Below, piece by piece: positions 46,973 to 58,876 of a DNA stretch of 64,000 bases. The translations under genes and the position numbers were made by a program. Positions within the stretch are counted from its first letter, which is position 1, and each line of letters opens with the position of its first letter. The DNA is from Pristionchus mayeri (lineage: Eukaryota > Nematoda > Chromadorea > Rhabditida > Neodiplogasteridae), in NCBI GenBank assembly GCA_036245805.1, contig BTRK01000001.1, positions 19,413,087 to 19,477,086 on the forward strand, given 5' to 3'. The notes beneath the pieces were generated by a model. That model saw only the letters and a program-made list of their open reading frames with translations. It did not search any database and was not told the origin of the DNA.

Positions 46973-47050
46973 ATGGCGGAGCTAGAATTCGAGAAACGTT
47001 ACCCGGTCTCCTCATTCGTCATTCTAAGCACCCGCCGGTCGACCGTCGAG
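46973..47050 (+). CDS. Orphan first coding exon, rest of gene not found
   Basis: TTTCCTAG two bases before an ATG (trans-splice-like), then 26 codons, MAELEFEKRYPVSSFVILST followed by RRSTVE, ending at a perfect GAG|GTAAGT donor in phase 0. Codon use looks coding. No phase-0 exon with clear borders was found in the following 2.9 kb. It may splice to a distant exon or be a remnant. Confidence 0.4.
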
Positions 47051-49967
47051 GTAAGTGTGTAGAATGAAGATACGATCATTGTTCTAACTCAACGTAAAAT
47101 AAAGAAAAAAAATCAAACTGTTACTCATCATGGGGAAGCATAAGTCTCTACGCACTACACTCTCTGACTAGATTATGCTAATGAAACTGCTACCTGCCGG
47201 GAGCCTCCTGGACCAAGATTGGATGAATCAGAGATGAATACAGAGCGCTATACCGCTTATTGGATGCTCCCAGCCTCCTTTATAGTTTTAAATCGCCAAT
47301 ATTTGGATAGACCATGCTCCACATGTTAGCATGAGCCGCGCTCTCTTCATTTGAGACGCTTCTCGTCGATGCATGATGCGAGATACCATGGGAAAGAGGA
47401 GAGGGTCTCGTTCACAAGTGGGCGTCCAGCTATGTATGCACAGTATACAAGTATGGCTGCTCGAGGAAGACGTCATCGCTCGCATCCAATCAGGGACGAC
47501 CAACCAATCTCCAGATTGACTAACGGGAAAAACAGGACGGATATGAATCCGAAAAAAGAAGGGAATTGGAATGGCTGCGGTACTGATCGACTCCTCTTTT
47601 ATCCCCTATTCACACAAAGGAGAAACATAAAAGTGCCCAGAAACCGACGATGATTCTCACCAACTATGATGGTTATCTGATGCAAGCATGATGCATCGTC
47701 ATTATTAGCCTACGGTGGAAGCACAAACATTGCGTGTGCAAATGAGGCCGACGTCATGGACATGAATCACTAACGGAAAGATTATCGTAGTGTAGCGATA
47801 ACAGTAATGCTCTAATGAACAAATGGTAAGATTTGCAAGGTATATGGAAGCAGAATAAATGAAAACCTTGTGTTTTTAAAAATTCCGGCAGCGTTTCTTT
47901 TAGATAGAAATAACTATTCTCATAACGGAGCGCAAGATAGAGAACGAAGGGGGATTGATGCCGCAACGATTATTGATATCCGTGCCCTTTCACTTCACTA
48001 CCCTACACGACGCGTTGTCACGATAGAAATGGGAACGTCGTGGGTAGGGGATACGCGAAAACAATCGAGATACTCAAAATCGCTGAGTGTAGCACGAGAA
48101 AAGAGGGCGGCTACGCACTCGACTACAAAATATGCGCACCACGCACCCTCACAAACTGACATAACTCAACTCGTGCAAGTGCGCTAATTTCAATGTGACT
48201 ACAGTACTCTCACACATAGGTCAAAGAGGGCCACTTGTGACAAACCGCAAAATGTGCGTGTCTGAGTGAGCTAGAGTAATATCTGAATTTTTTTGCGCTA
48301 GCGTAGTATCATTTTCTATGTGCTTTTCCAACTTTTCACGGACATGCAAACATGCACACCGCTCATTTGCCTACGCTCTCACGCGATCTATAATCTCCTC
48401 CCACGGACGAACCTGCGGGTCTCACGAACGAAAATATAAGGAATTATTGAGAACGAGGGTGAGTTAGATACAGAACAAGAGATATCACGGGATATGCGCA
48501 CACCATTAATGAGCACAAACTCTAGCGATGGTATATGGATATTGTAATGCTCTCGAGTGATCTATGAGCTCTAGTGTCGAGAGCGATGGAAAGATTTGAT
48601 TGTGATCTCGAAAAATATATAATCGGAAGCATACAAGAGTTATCGAGAGCTGATGGGTGCAAACTCTCATGATGATCGATTGCTACAGTACTCTAAACGT
48701 ATGGACACTCTCCGCAACTACTTGAAAACCTCGAGCGAGGAAGCAGGAAAACCTGTCGAATGGAACATCGCGAACCCCAATGGATATGAATAGCTTCATA
48801 CTGGTTGAATTCCCTCGGTCGCGCAAGAAATCTCATCAGGATACACCCGCAAAACCTCGAAAACCTGAACCGGAGCGAGGTATGGGAAAGAACGCGGCAT
48901 TGATCCCAAGCAGCCCTCCCTCTGACATGTTTTGTTACTTCCGTAGTAAAGTGAGTGGTGAGAAGAGAGGATCCTGAGCCGCCAAATACAAAATTAACTC
49001 AATTTCGCCCTGTTGCGAACATAATTCTTGATAGGAAAGGTTCTTTTCAATCGATAAGTAGCTTCAATAAGAAAGAACGTGTACGTTCTTGAAAAAAATC
49101 GGGTTCCTGCCCATCTAAACGCTAATTCCCAGTCGTTCGCTCCTCATTCCTACTCGCAAACAGACAGACCAGCCCACAAGTAGCACGGAAAAGAGTCAAG
49201 ATGACGCGAGGGAGAAGGGAGAAATGAGGGAGTGACGTAACCGTTAGCTCGGCGGCATGCAGTGAGCAACTGTTCTGATTCTTACTTTAAAAACTCATGC
49301 ATCTAGCGCTTTCTCAGCTATCAATTAGTTGTGGAACGAGGCCTGTGAGAGGCGAACCGAGCAAAAGCCAATAGAATACCGGTTGGTCAAGCGTGCGCGA
49401 CAAAAGGAGACAAAATGCTCTAAGATTTCGAGGGGACGGCTTGGACATAACGACATTGATCATGTGACCAGGACTAAGATGGGGAGATAACTCGAAAGGA
49501 TGAATATAAAGAACGGTCGGGGTGGAGGATCAAGGCCAAACATCACGTAATAAAGGCGAGCGCTCCTGCCAGGTATATAAACACTGTGGGGCATAACGAT
49601 GTGGGAAGTTCAAGAAACAGAGAAACGTGGAAACACGACCAAAAACATGAGAAACTGGACAATTATTGCAACAAGTCTATGCAAAAAACTCACGTATGAG
49701 AAATTCATTGTCGTGCGACTTTTGTACGACCGGTGGTTTAGTTTCCCAAAATACGGTAACTTTCCCCCGAGCAATCGACAAATGAACCGACTCAAATTTT
49801 CGAAAATTTTCGAGTTTGGCCAATTGTTTCTTAAATGTCGTGTTATTATCACTAATTTTATGTTGCTTGGCCTGTTAATTATTGGATTATTCTGTAGGGT
49901 CGACCCTCTAGTGCGCCCAAAGCCCCATCGCTGAGGGGCAATTGTTCGGATCTTCTCGTACTGTGGT
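47051..49967. other. Non-coding or unresolved region
   Basis: Would be the intron of the orphan exon and the promoter of the cyclophilin operon. ORFs at 47351-47653, 47870-48187 and 49599-49934 (+) show no family features or splice sites. No repeats or RNA genes recognised. Confidence 0.45.
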
Positions 49968-51869
49968 ATGTCTGTGACGCTGCACACGACTGTTGGAGAC
50001 ATCAAGCTCGAACTCTACTGCGACCAGGCGCCCAAGGCCTGCGAGGTACGCTTGTTCATCCACTTTTTTTTCTTTCGGTCGGTACCTCCCGAATCCCGGC
50101 CAGTCCCACTTATTCGTAGTCGATACGTAGAGATGAACCGCCATGCACTCGTAATGAACTACGAATGGACCACCAATTACTGGCAATTCTTGAGCCATTA
50201 CGATTGGATGGGCATCGACGTTTCCCATATTTTTTACTTCGCAATTCTTCCATCCTTTACTCTTCCACGGCATTTTACACGGTCGCGTTGAACATCGGCC
50301 GACTCCGCCCCACACAATAGACGAAATTACTTACAGTAGTTTTCGCCGCGAGACGCTTAACCCTTAGCTACGGTATTTTTCACCGTGTCACGCGCATTAT
50401 TTTTTTGTTGAGAGGCTGATTAACGCGTTCTTTGTCCTTCGTTCTTTGCTAGTTGCGCTTGCACATTTGCGTTTATATTTACTAAACATATTAAACATAA
50501 ATAGAACCTATATTAGGCAATATTTATCTTTCATAGTAATTGAACGCTTGAATTCCCGGCAAGAGTGCATCCGGAATCCGTGTTTTATCTGTGCACACAC
50601 TGACAAAAACCCGGATTCCGGTACGGCGCACTCGTAGTGGAGTGCGACGCGGAAAAATTGCCCACACTGAAACGCCGTGCTCTTCCCTTATAAACAGCTA
50701 GTCTGAAATGAGGAGGTAGGGTTGAAAATCCGAATTCCTTCTTTTAAAATAGGTGCGATACTTTCTTCGATTCCAAGATTAAATTGCTTATCGTTCAAGG
50801 CACCTATGTAATTTTAAAGTAAGGCTAATAGAATTACTTCAGAACTTCCTCGCGCTCTGCGCCTCGGACTACTACAAGAACTGCATTTTCCACCGTAATA
50901 TCAAGGATTTTATGGTACAGACTGGTGACCCGACTGGACTAGGTGAGTTCGAGTTTTACCTCTAATTTATGTGGTCGGCAATTGCTGCGAATATAATTAC
51001 ATGTGTGGAAGTCTTCCTACAATAAATATATAATTTTATATCGTTCCTAGTTTATTTTAAATTACAGGCAAAGGCGGACAGAGCATCTACGGGGCACCTT
51101 TCGACGACGAGTTCTCCACGGAGCTCACCGTACGGATTTAAAAAATATTTACCTTCTAATATTAGGATTTAATTTGTATTTAAATAAAATCCTATTTTTA
51201 GCACAACAAGCGCGGTATCCTGTCTATGGCCAACAACGGCCCGAACACCAACAAGGTGAGCACTTCACTATTGCGTTCGCGGATGCGAGATTTGATTAGT
51301 ATCTCCTTTAAACATTATCGAATTGACGACCGCCATTTCACGAATGAAGTACGAAAAATGATCTCGTTTTGGGGTGTCCCTATCTAATCGATACCAGTGA
51401 TCTTTGGTCGAAGCGTCATAAAACTACAACTGAATTCAGAGCCAGTTCTTCATCACTTACACCGCCGCGAAGCACCTCGATCTCAAATACACCATCTTCG
51501 GCCAGTTAGTACTTTTTTTCACAAGATAACATTCTGAGCATTTTTAAAATTTTTTTTGTATTTTCGTTAGGTGAAAATCTTCTGTCCGATAGTGAGATAC
51601 GCTGTCTAGAAGACCAAATTCTACTATTATTAATCAATAATCATCACAGCGTCATCGACGGATTCGACGCGCTAGAGGAACTCGAGACTATCAAGGTACT
51701 TTTTCCTTCGTTAATGTTCTAAGGTCAAAATTTTGGATTCCGTAATCTTTCTAATATTGATTTACTGAATACCGTAACCTGCCAGGTTGACGCCAAGTAT
51801 CGCCCCGTGGTTGAGCAGCGCATCAAGGATGTCACTATTCACGCGAATCCTATCGCCAATCGCGACTAG
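49968..51869 (+). CDS. cyn-10: Cyclophilin, peptidyl-prolyl isomerase-like 3 (PPIL3 type)
   Basis: Seven exons: 49968-50045, 50843-50942, 51068-51129, 51202-51255, 51440-51504, 51650-51695 and 51786-51869; 162 aa, all in phase. The sequence follows the PPIL3 pattern closely: MSVTLHTTVGDIKLELYC, NFLALCASDYYKNCIFHRNI, FMVQTGDPTGLGKGG, RGILSMANNGPNTNKSQFFI, and a tail IKDVTIHANPIANRD. Active-site residues are present: the Arg of FHRNIKDF, the Phe-Met-Gln triad of FMVQ and the FFIT strand. These enzymes are single-domain spliceosome-associated prolyl isomerases. The gene appears to be first in an operon: the next ATG is 97 bp after the stop. Confidence 0.95.
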
Positions 51870-51965
51870 AATACGGTAGCCAATATTGATTGATTATTTT
51901 CAAATACTGATCGACGCCAAAAATGGTACTGTATACAACCGATCAATATTGATTGATTTCAGTCC

Positions 51966-53613
51966 ATGTCCAACTTCATTCTCACGTCCGTCTTCCGTTA
52001 TCAACTCATCATATCGTGTTCTGTCTTCAGTAACCAGTAAACCCACTAACCCCTCCAGCCCCTCCAGCAACATTCCAGCGTGAGTTCCGGTTTAATCCCA
52101 CCTCTATCCCTATGACATTCTCCCATTCCTTAATACGATTTTCCGCTTCGTAAAATTATAATTGAGCTTTTAAGGATTTTCAAACGATAATTTATATGAT
52201 TCTTGTTTCTTCTCAATACACAAAAAAACAAAAAAGATAATGAGAAGCGAAAGAGTATGTGAAAATTATGTATGATTCAATCGATTGATCGATTCTACCG
52301 TACTCCCTCACAGTTCCGACCCTACCTCCTCCGAGTTGCTCGATCGAGTGAAGCAGATGAACGCCTACTACGAGCAGTACATCGAGGAGTACACCGAGGA
52401 GGTCAGACCAGTGATACCGTAACCCTTGTTTTCGTGGCAGGATCGGGAACAGGATTGATTTTCAGGAGCTATTCACATGGCTGTCAAATTTTACCAGTAA
52501 TACCTTTTATTAATGCTAATGTTGTATTTATTTCACTATTATAAAAGACGATGAAGGATTGGCCATTCCTTAAATATAGTTGATGCTCTGAATTCCTTGA
52601 TAGGACTAGTATTGCATTACCATAACAGTGCTATTACTATTTATTATAATGGGCCCCCTTATGTTGGAATCCTAACAATAAGTGTACAGAATGGACACGA
52701 CGTCATAATAAAGTATTGAAATAATTTTGAAATTGCAGATCGACGATGGTCAATCGCCGCAAGAGGGGGAGCAGCCGGTAGAGGAGAAGACAGTGTGAGT
52801 AGCATGAATATTGAGATAAAAAGAGCACTCAATGATGACTGCAACATGATTTTAGTTACATGATATTAGTTGTATCCATTAGCTTATTTTCCATCGTTCT
52901 TTATTTCTAGTTAGATGCTCGTAGTAGGTATTTTCCCCTCTTCAGCGAGAAAAATGGAAGCAACAGTAGAAAAAAGTGAGAGGCAACTAGGAAGGTTGGG
53001 TTTCGACATGGGGATGTAAGCTGAGATGCAGATCTTCCTCAATATCAGTCGCTGTTTGGGGAAATTAAATATCAGAAAGTAGGCATAAAAATTGTATCCT
53101 CTCAGATATATTGGTTTGTAGGAAGTTGGTAACGATTTCTTCGATGGAACGCTCATTTTTTGTATCAACCTTTGAATAATTTGACTCGGGGATTTTATGG
53201 TTTCACGCATGGCATTTAACACTACATTGACTGTGCATTTAATGGAGTCCAGCCCTCTTCTTTCAATGAATACAAAATATCAATTCGGTTTTTTTCATGC
53301 CAATCTCTATCGCACTATTTAGTGTGATATCGTGGATATTTACAAAGTAGAGTAAGTGTCGATTGCAGTGCTTTCTCTCTCTCTTCTCTGGTGGATGTTC
53401 TTCGGGATGCGCGCGCCCTCGACATCGCCGTCTACTCGCAGGGGAGCAGAGAGGGAGAGGAAGGTGGTGGGTAATGCAGAGATGTCAAATGGAGATTAGA
53501 GTGAAGTGAGAATGAGTGACGAATGAGGAGGGTCTCATTTTCGTTCACTCTCTGGCTTTACCATTACCTCCACTTACACAATTAGTGCCACGCCTGAGAC
53601 CATCGCGTATTGA
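51966..53613 (+). CDS. Acidic 83-aa protein, second cistron after cyn-10
   Basis: Exons 51966-51996, 52031-52079, 52314-52401, 52739-52794 and 53586-53613, phase-consistent. A TTGATTTCAG acceptor three bases before the ATG and 97 bp from the cyn-10 stop fits SL2-type operon processing. The protein has an N-terminal Ser/Pro/Asn segment (KPTNPSSPSSNIPASDPTSS), a helical stretch (ELLDRVKQMNAYYEQYIEEY) and an acidic tail ending VATPETIAY. No signal peptide. The first intron would be only 34 nt with a weak GTTATC donor, so the first ten codons are uncertain; the three later exons are clean. Family not recognised; a small coiled-coil subunit is plausible. Confidence 0.62.
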
Positions 53614-53737
53614 CACCCGAAAGCACCTTGATGTTGCCCGAGTGATGGTGCAACGCTGGCGTTTCTTGGTGGGATATCTTTATGAATTAATAGCCATTCC
53701 AGTAAATGGTGCTCCCTTCACCATCATATGCACTCCG

Positions 53738-55027
53738 ATGAACACCAGACACGGACGGGCTCTCGCTGCCGCGCTGTCGGAGACCGCCAAGGTCTCGGAG
53801 GGAACGGTGAGTACGGTAGGGTACGGTAGGGGATTGTTAGATATGTTTGATAGAATCGGTAGGAGGTTGAGGATGATAATGACTTATTGTAAAAAAATAA
53901 ATTTTTTTTTTTTAAAATAAGTAATGTGCCTATTTTCATCATTTGAAAACTATTCGTTCGAGAGGGCCAGAGAATGAATCTCTCGTTCAGGGCACTCGTC
54001 GTACTGCGAAACGGGCCTCTGGCTGGCTGGTAGTTCACATCTCCGAACTGGACACGACGGTGCACGTCATGGACGATGAGGTGAGAGGGAGAGGAGAGAG
54101 AGAGACTCGTTTTGGTGCACTCTCTCGCCTTTGGGCAATGACGAGAGCACGTGAAGTGAAGTAAAAACTATTTGCTCGGTATTTTTATTGGTGAAACACC
54201 TTGAACTGCCGTGTTACGCTTAGTGATATCAAGAGTGTATAGGCGACTATGATTACCAAAATTGTGCGCCCATCCACCCATACATTCGCAGTTTCAAACA
54301 ACTGCCGAGAAACAGGAGAATTGTGGGATTAAATTTGAACCAATTTTATGTAAAATTAATAAAAATATCTTTGGAGGTTCGCCAATACTTCGATCTCGAT
54401 TCGATGCTTAGTGGCGCGGAGGATACGGTAGCCACCGAGTCCAATGACGATATCCCTGATATCCCGCCCCCGAGGAAAGAGGATACGGTAGCCACCGAGT
54501 CCCACGACGATATCCCTGACATCCCGCCCCCGATGAAAGCTTGAGAGGGTACGGTAGCTGACTCCGATTAATTAGTCCTTTTGTTTTGTATCTCTTACCT
54601 TGCTACGTTTGTTCTCGTCGAATCACTCCCGAATTTGTTGATATTGTTTTCGTTTATTGTGATGATTATCGATTGTATTTATGAAGTGAGAATGAAGTTG
54701 GATCTGGACATATTTTTTTCTCGTTTACATGGGAATAGTTTTCTAGTGTACGGTATCAGGTGCTCGAGATTATCACTGACTGAACGAGCAGCTGAACTGC
54801 AAGAGATGAAGAGTAGAGAAGGAATGTTTGGACGAAAGATGAGTAAGTTTTGGATGTGTATTTTAATTCGAAGCTGAATTCGGTATCCAAAATCGTATGA
54901 GTCATAAATTTCAATGATGCAAAGGCGTTGTCTATTGCATAACTCAACTTTTGCATCAGTCTGATGCCTTCTCGGTTATCAACAATGCTTCTCAGAAGTA
55001 TAAAGTATTGGAGGAGAAGAACTTAGG
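53738..55027 (+). CDS. Third cistron: small coiled-coil protein, 3' part unresolved
   Basis: Exons 1-2 are clear: 53738-53806 (MNTRHGRALAAALSETAKVS...) and 53991-54080 (GTRRTAKRASGWLVVHISEL, then DTTVHVMDDE), joined in phase 0. Exon 3 begins at 54292 (FQTTAEKQEN in frame 0). A further likely exon, 54959-55027, reads SDAFSVINNASQKYKVLEEK, with CATCAG before it and GTACGG after. How exon 3 connects to it is unclear: no donor keeps frame. CATTCCAG lies about 35 bp before the ATG, and the previous stop is 124 bp upstream, again operon-like. The helix-rich, hydrophilic sequence suggests a small complex subunit (BLOC/KxDL-like sizes), but I do not recognise it. Confidence 0.4.
54419..54538 (+). repeat. 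60-bp tandem duplication
   Basis: Two adjacent copies of a unit starting GAGGATACGGTAGCCACCGA and ending CCCGCCCCCGA(G/T)GAAA, about 93 percent identical. If translated in the open frame it gives EDTVATES(N/H)DDIPDIPPP twice. The unit contains the intronic TACGGTA motif, so it may instead be intron sequence. Confidence 0.85.
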
Positions 55028-55565
55028 TACGGTTACTACAGAAATCAATTGATCTCAAAGCCTTTTCTTGCTCATTCGTTCTTGAATCATCTCTCCGTTT
55101 TACTCTTGACATGCTGACGACTCAAATTTACGCAGTAGAGAACACTTCCCATTAAGTTGCAATTAGTTTCCAATCATCAACTGATGGCATAGATGAGGAA
55201 GACAATAAGAATTCCTTCTTGCATCCTAGTTCGTAGTGTGCTCAGCCTCTTTTGAGAGAACCGAGAGATGACGAGAAGGAGAGACATCGAGGGGCTGAAG
55301 TAAACAAGCTGCACGTTAGTCACTCTCCCATACCACGTTTGAGTGATTTGTAGAGCACCGGTAGTCCTAGTTATTATCAACCTGCTTTTATCACACTGCA
55401 ATATTAATTTAATTTGTATGGTCATTTCATCTTATCGTTTCCATTTGCGTTTTTCTCTCTCACCCTCCATAACAGGAGAGACATCTATTGCAATTCATGA
55501 TCTTCTGTTATATATCTGATCTCGTCGCGCTTTGTGCGTAGATCAAGTCATTAATATTCCTGCAG

Positions 55566-57016
55566 ATGTCCTCTCCCTTCTCCTTCTCCATCGCCTCTTC
55601 TTCCGATGTCCCCGAGATGCTCGAATTTCTCCTCACCGACTTTCTCTTCAGCGTCCCACTCAATTTAGCAGTGGGAATGACGAGAGAAGACGCCTACGAT
55701 CGATATCTCGGTAGGTCATGGATACGATGATGAGCAGACTATCGGTAGAATTGAGACCACGCTCTCTTCAATTAATTCACATTTTAAGATGGTGCAGGAA
55801 ATGAATATGAGAATTAAGATCGAGATTTAATTAAAAGTATACAAATAAGGAAAATTTGCAGCGAGCGTCGAGGTGAGCGTGGCCAATGGGACGAGTGCAG
55901 TAGTGAGGAATGAGGAGTGAGTACTTCCACTCTCAACCTATCTCAAGCTCCGCCCACTTTGTCGGGATGGAGAACTCAACGGGATTTCCAAATATATTCT
56001 AATTTCATTCGAAGTTCAAACGAACAGTCATTGCAGCGGGGTTGTAATTGGCGTGCGTCTTTCTGGTTTCGAGGATCGCGATAAGCCCATCTTCCCTACG
56101 AATATCTCCTCACTCGGACTGAAGCCACGAACCATAGCGAGGCTACTCAATAAGATCAATTATGGGGTATGTCATTGCTGATTTCCGAGTGTAGAAAATC
56201 GATTGATTCCAGAGATGGGATCTGATTCCTTCCGACATCCATCGAGTCTTCGAGGTCAGAGTCGTGTCTGTGGCCAAGAAATACAGAGGAAGAGGAATCG
56301 CCAAGGTTCGAGATTATGGAACTTTCTTAATTTCGAACACTCATTTCGATAGTGAAAGACAAGAAGCAGATCAAAAGATTCATACATAGAAAGAAAGAAC
56401 AACCCATGTGTCGAAAACTGTCTCTTTCACTTCTCTCACTCAGTACACTCACTCGTTTTTCTCAGTCTGTTAGGGAAGACCAGAGAGTGCTTAGACTACG
56501 AGAAGTGAGATAGCCCCCTTGAAATACCGTATCCACTCCTTTCCCTTCAGGACCTGCTCTCCTTCGAACTGGATGCAGTGCGGGAGAACGGGGCGAGAGG
56601 AGCAGTTGCTGATCTCGTTGCCATCGCATCACAGGGGGTGAGATCAATTTGATAGTTAGAAAGCGCATTCTGCATACTTTCTCAACTTCGGACCACGCAA
56701 AGTTTATCTACCAGAATCTCTATAGAGTACAGCCTGACATGATGCTGGTAACTTGCTAACATTGGACCTCAAAATTACTCGAGTTGTTGAGAATTCTCTA
56801 ATGGGCTAGTTCTCCCTGTGAAGTTTCCTTTCAAATGGATCCCGTTTGTTGAGCAGTGGAAACTATCAATCTTCTTTTCTTCAGTTGTTCTCTGTGGATG
56901 GCTACTCGGTCCTTCGCGAGATCGTCTATGAAGATTATTTGGATGAAGAGGGCAAACCTGTCTTTGTCTGCCCCGACGGAAGCAAGAAAGTACAGTTGGT
57001 ATTCAAGAGAATATAG
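55566..57016 (+). CDS. GNAT-family N-acetyltransferase
   Basis: Six exons: 55566-55710, 55862-55916, 56037-56166, 56213-56305, 56551-56637 and 56885-57016; 213 aa, all in phase. The N-terminus (MSSPFSFSIASSSDVPEMLE) is the first beta-alpha unit of the GNAT fold. The acetyl-CoA pyrophosphate loop is VVSVAKKYRGRGIAKDLL (R/QxxGxG/A type), and the C-terminal half has GYSVLREIVYEDYLDEEGKP. The layout resembles nematode arylalkylamine/dopamine N-acetyltransferase-like proteins, cytosolic enzymes acting on amines; the substrate cannot be told. CCTGCAG directly precedes the ATG, so it may be a further trans-spliced cistron of the operon. Confidence 0.88.
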
Positions 57017-57325
57017 ATATCGATTGATTGGTTATTGTTGAATTCAAGTTGTTAATAAATTACAATGAATTTATCGGTCGAATCACGAGTATTAATCACT
57101 GATAGTGATGCGTCTCTCTCATTCCTTCCCCTTTGAAATAATCAACTGTTTTACAGTCAAAAAAGTAAATCGATCGATAACAATGGGACTATTCGGAAGC
57201 CACTGAGTCGAAAACAAACAAGTTCGAATGCTCTTACGAGAGCCAGAGATGAGAAGGGCTCAGAAAGTTTTCTCTCCCGGGCGAAGGAGTTGATTGCGAT
57301 GCAGTTATCTCCTAGATGGAGAGTA
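57017..57325. other. 3' flank of the acetyltransferase gene
   Basis: AATAAATTACAATG-like polyadenylation sequence at 57053. Nothing else recognised up to the transposon at 57326. Confidence 0.5.
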
Positions 57326-58285
57326 GGGTCCCCCAAGTAAAATGTGAAATTCTTCCAAAAAATTATTTTTGCATGGCCATTAGGTTATCGGCGATGCTGA
57401 ATCTGAATGCCGTTGTTAGAAATTAATTAAATTTCAATTTGAGTAAGTATGAAGTGATCACTGTAAGCCCCGCCTCTCGTGGTGTAGTGCAAGCCGCCCG
57501 CATGAATTTCGTGCGTTGCGTGCGGAACGGTGTGTCAACTCGTTCTCGATGGGTCATATTTTTTTGCATACACAGTTTCAATAATATTTCGATTATGCCT
57601 TTCATTTACTGACAAAATAGATAGCAATAGAGTAACTAATGATTTTGGTTGAAAAAAGGAGAATTTCGAATGGAAGAGCACCATCTCCCTGTCACCACAA
57701 TCAACGAAGGCTGATGTCATTCGACATGATAATATATAAGCAAAACTGACTGATATATACACACAAAATATCAAAAAACCATATTATTTTGAGCAGAGAA
57801 TAAATTGATTTCGATCAATAAACGTCGATAAATTCAAATTTCAGTTATCCTATGACGAAAGTTACCGTAATTGCTCAAAATAAACATTTAATATATTAAT
57901 TTTTTAAACAAGGTTTGCAAATATCAATTTTCTCAATTTTGTCGTAAACTCTTCATTCGGCATCGCATAATCGATTAATGATATAACTGAAGAGGGGCAC
58001 TCTGTAAGACGTCCATTAGACAGTTCTTTATAAAAAGTGGGTTCAAATGAGTGTGCAATTCAGTATGTTTGCAAATACAGAATCCTTTCAAAATTTTTCA
58101 TTAGTCGCATACCAATCTGTTCTTTCTATTCACCGAAAACTGAATAGGGGCACCTTGAAGAAATCGAAATATTTAATAAAAACCAATTTATAACGGCAAT
58201 TTGAATTCGCGGGCGAGTAGAAAAGAGCCCCCGTGCACTGCACTTTCGAATACACCACGAGTTGAAAATTTTACTTGGGGGTCCC
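57326..58285. mobile_element. 960-bp TIR element with 11-bp target duplication (MULE-like size)
   Basis: Left end GGGTCCCCCAAGTAAAAT is inverted at the right end as ATTTTACTTGGGGGTCCC. Outside, the 11-bp direct repeat TAGATGGAGAG occurs at 57313-57323 and 58286-58296. Only AT-rich sequence and short ORFs lie inside, so it is non-autonomous. Target duplications of 9-11 bp are typical of Mutator-like elements; superfamily is inferred. The two extra bases (TA) between the left duplication and the left end are unexplained. Confidence 0.75.
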
Positions 58286-58581
58286 TAGATGGAGAGCGTC
58301 TTCTTTTCTCAGGGATTCGAAGAAGAAAATGTGCAAGAAAGAAGCACATTGAAAGATGTCTGGAAAAGAAAATTAAAATATAAGCAATCATAAAATATTC
58401 TTCCTTTTTAATTCTCCTCCTCTTTTTTCCTCTATGAAGTAAAATCGGCAAATGTCTCTATCTCTCTTTCTCACAGAGAACAAATGCAATATTTTTAATA
58501 CGAATCGCTCATGAGTGAAATTTCTAATGATAGAGATGAGATAATCAAGACCTATGTATGTCCCTTGCTGCAGCTGCGTCA

Positions 58582-58655
58582 GAGCCCGGATAGTCTAGTG
58601 GTTAAGGCATCCGCCCGGTAAGCAGGAGGCCCGGGTTCGATCCCCGGCTCGTGCA
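58582..58655 (+). mobile_element. tRNA-derived SINE head (pol III A and B boxes)
   Basis: A box TAGTCTAGTGG and B box GGTTCGATCC at tRNA spacing. The T-stem CCGGG/CCCGG is intact and a CTCGTGCA 3' end is present. The anticodon arm TCCGC-CCGGTAA-GCAGGA lacks U33, and the 5' acceptor strand (GAGCCCG) does not pair with the 3' strand, so it is not a functional tRNA gene. A second, truncated head lies at 58816 and carries GCACGGG, which does pair with CTCGTGC. Confidence 0.65.
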
Positions 58656-58717
58656 AATGCGATGCTATCTCTTGAGCCCCCCTCGATGCTACGAGCAAAA
58701 AATTCGCAGCTTTAAAT

Positions 58718-58757
58718 CTGGTTGTGGGCCCCCCGTGTGGGGGCACCCCACAACCAG
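58718..58757. repeat. Perfect GC-rich hairpin between the two SINE heads
   Basis: CTGGTTGTGGG pairs with CCCACAACCAG, with an inner CCCCC-GTGT-GGGGG stem. An outer pair, GCTACGAG (58688) and CTCGTAGC (58791), encloses it. Possibly the structured body or tail of the SINE; an RNA gene cannot be excluded. Confidence 0.7.
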
Positions 58758-58815
58758 AGCGAGGTGTGGTGCGAGTTGCATATCATACCTCGTAGCAAAG
58801 GAAGGAAATGGCAAC

Positions 58816-58876
58816 GTGGCACGGGTGGTCTAGTGGTTAGGGCACCTGCCCGGACAGCGGTAGACTCGGGTTGCTT
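58816..58876 (+). mobile_element. Second tRNA-like SINE head, truncated
   Basis: GCACGGGTGGTCTAGTGGTT resembles the first head with a consensus A box TGGTCTAGTGG. The similarity decays after GACTCGGGTT, and a pyrimidine tract replaces the B box. Its tail (TTTTCC...CACAATGAGAGATG) recurs in diverged form at 59220-59275 (CTCGGGTTCC...CACAATGCGAGATG), suggesting a third, older copy. Confidence 0.55.

Noticed and set aside
49908..50315. 135-aa minus-strand ORF overlapping cyn-10 exon 1
   Set aside because: Antisense to a firm exon and its intron; no splice or domain evidence.
58582..58655. Functional tRNA gene
   Set aside because: Acceptor strands do not pair, position 33 is not U and the anticodon stem has a mismatch; better explained as a SINE head.
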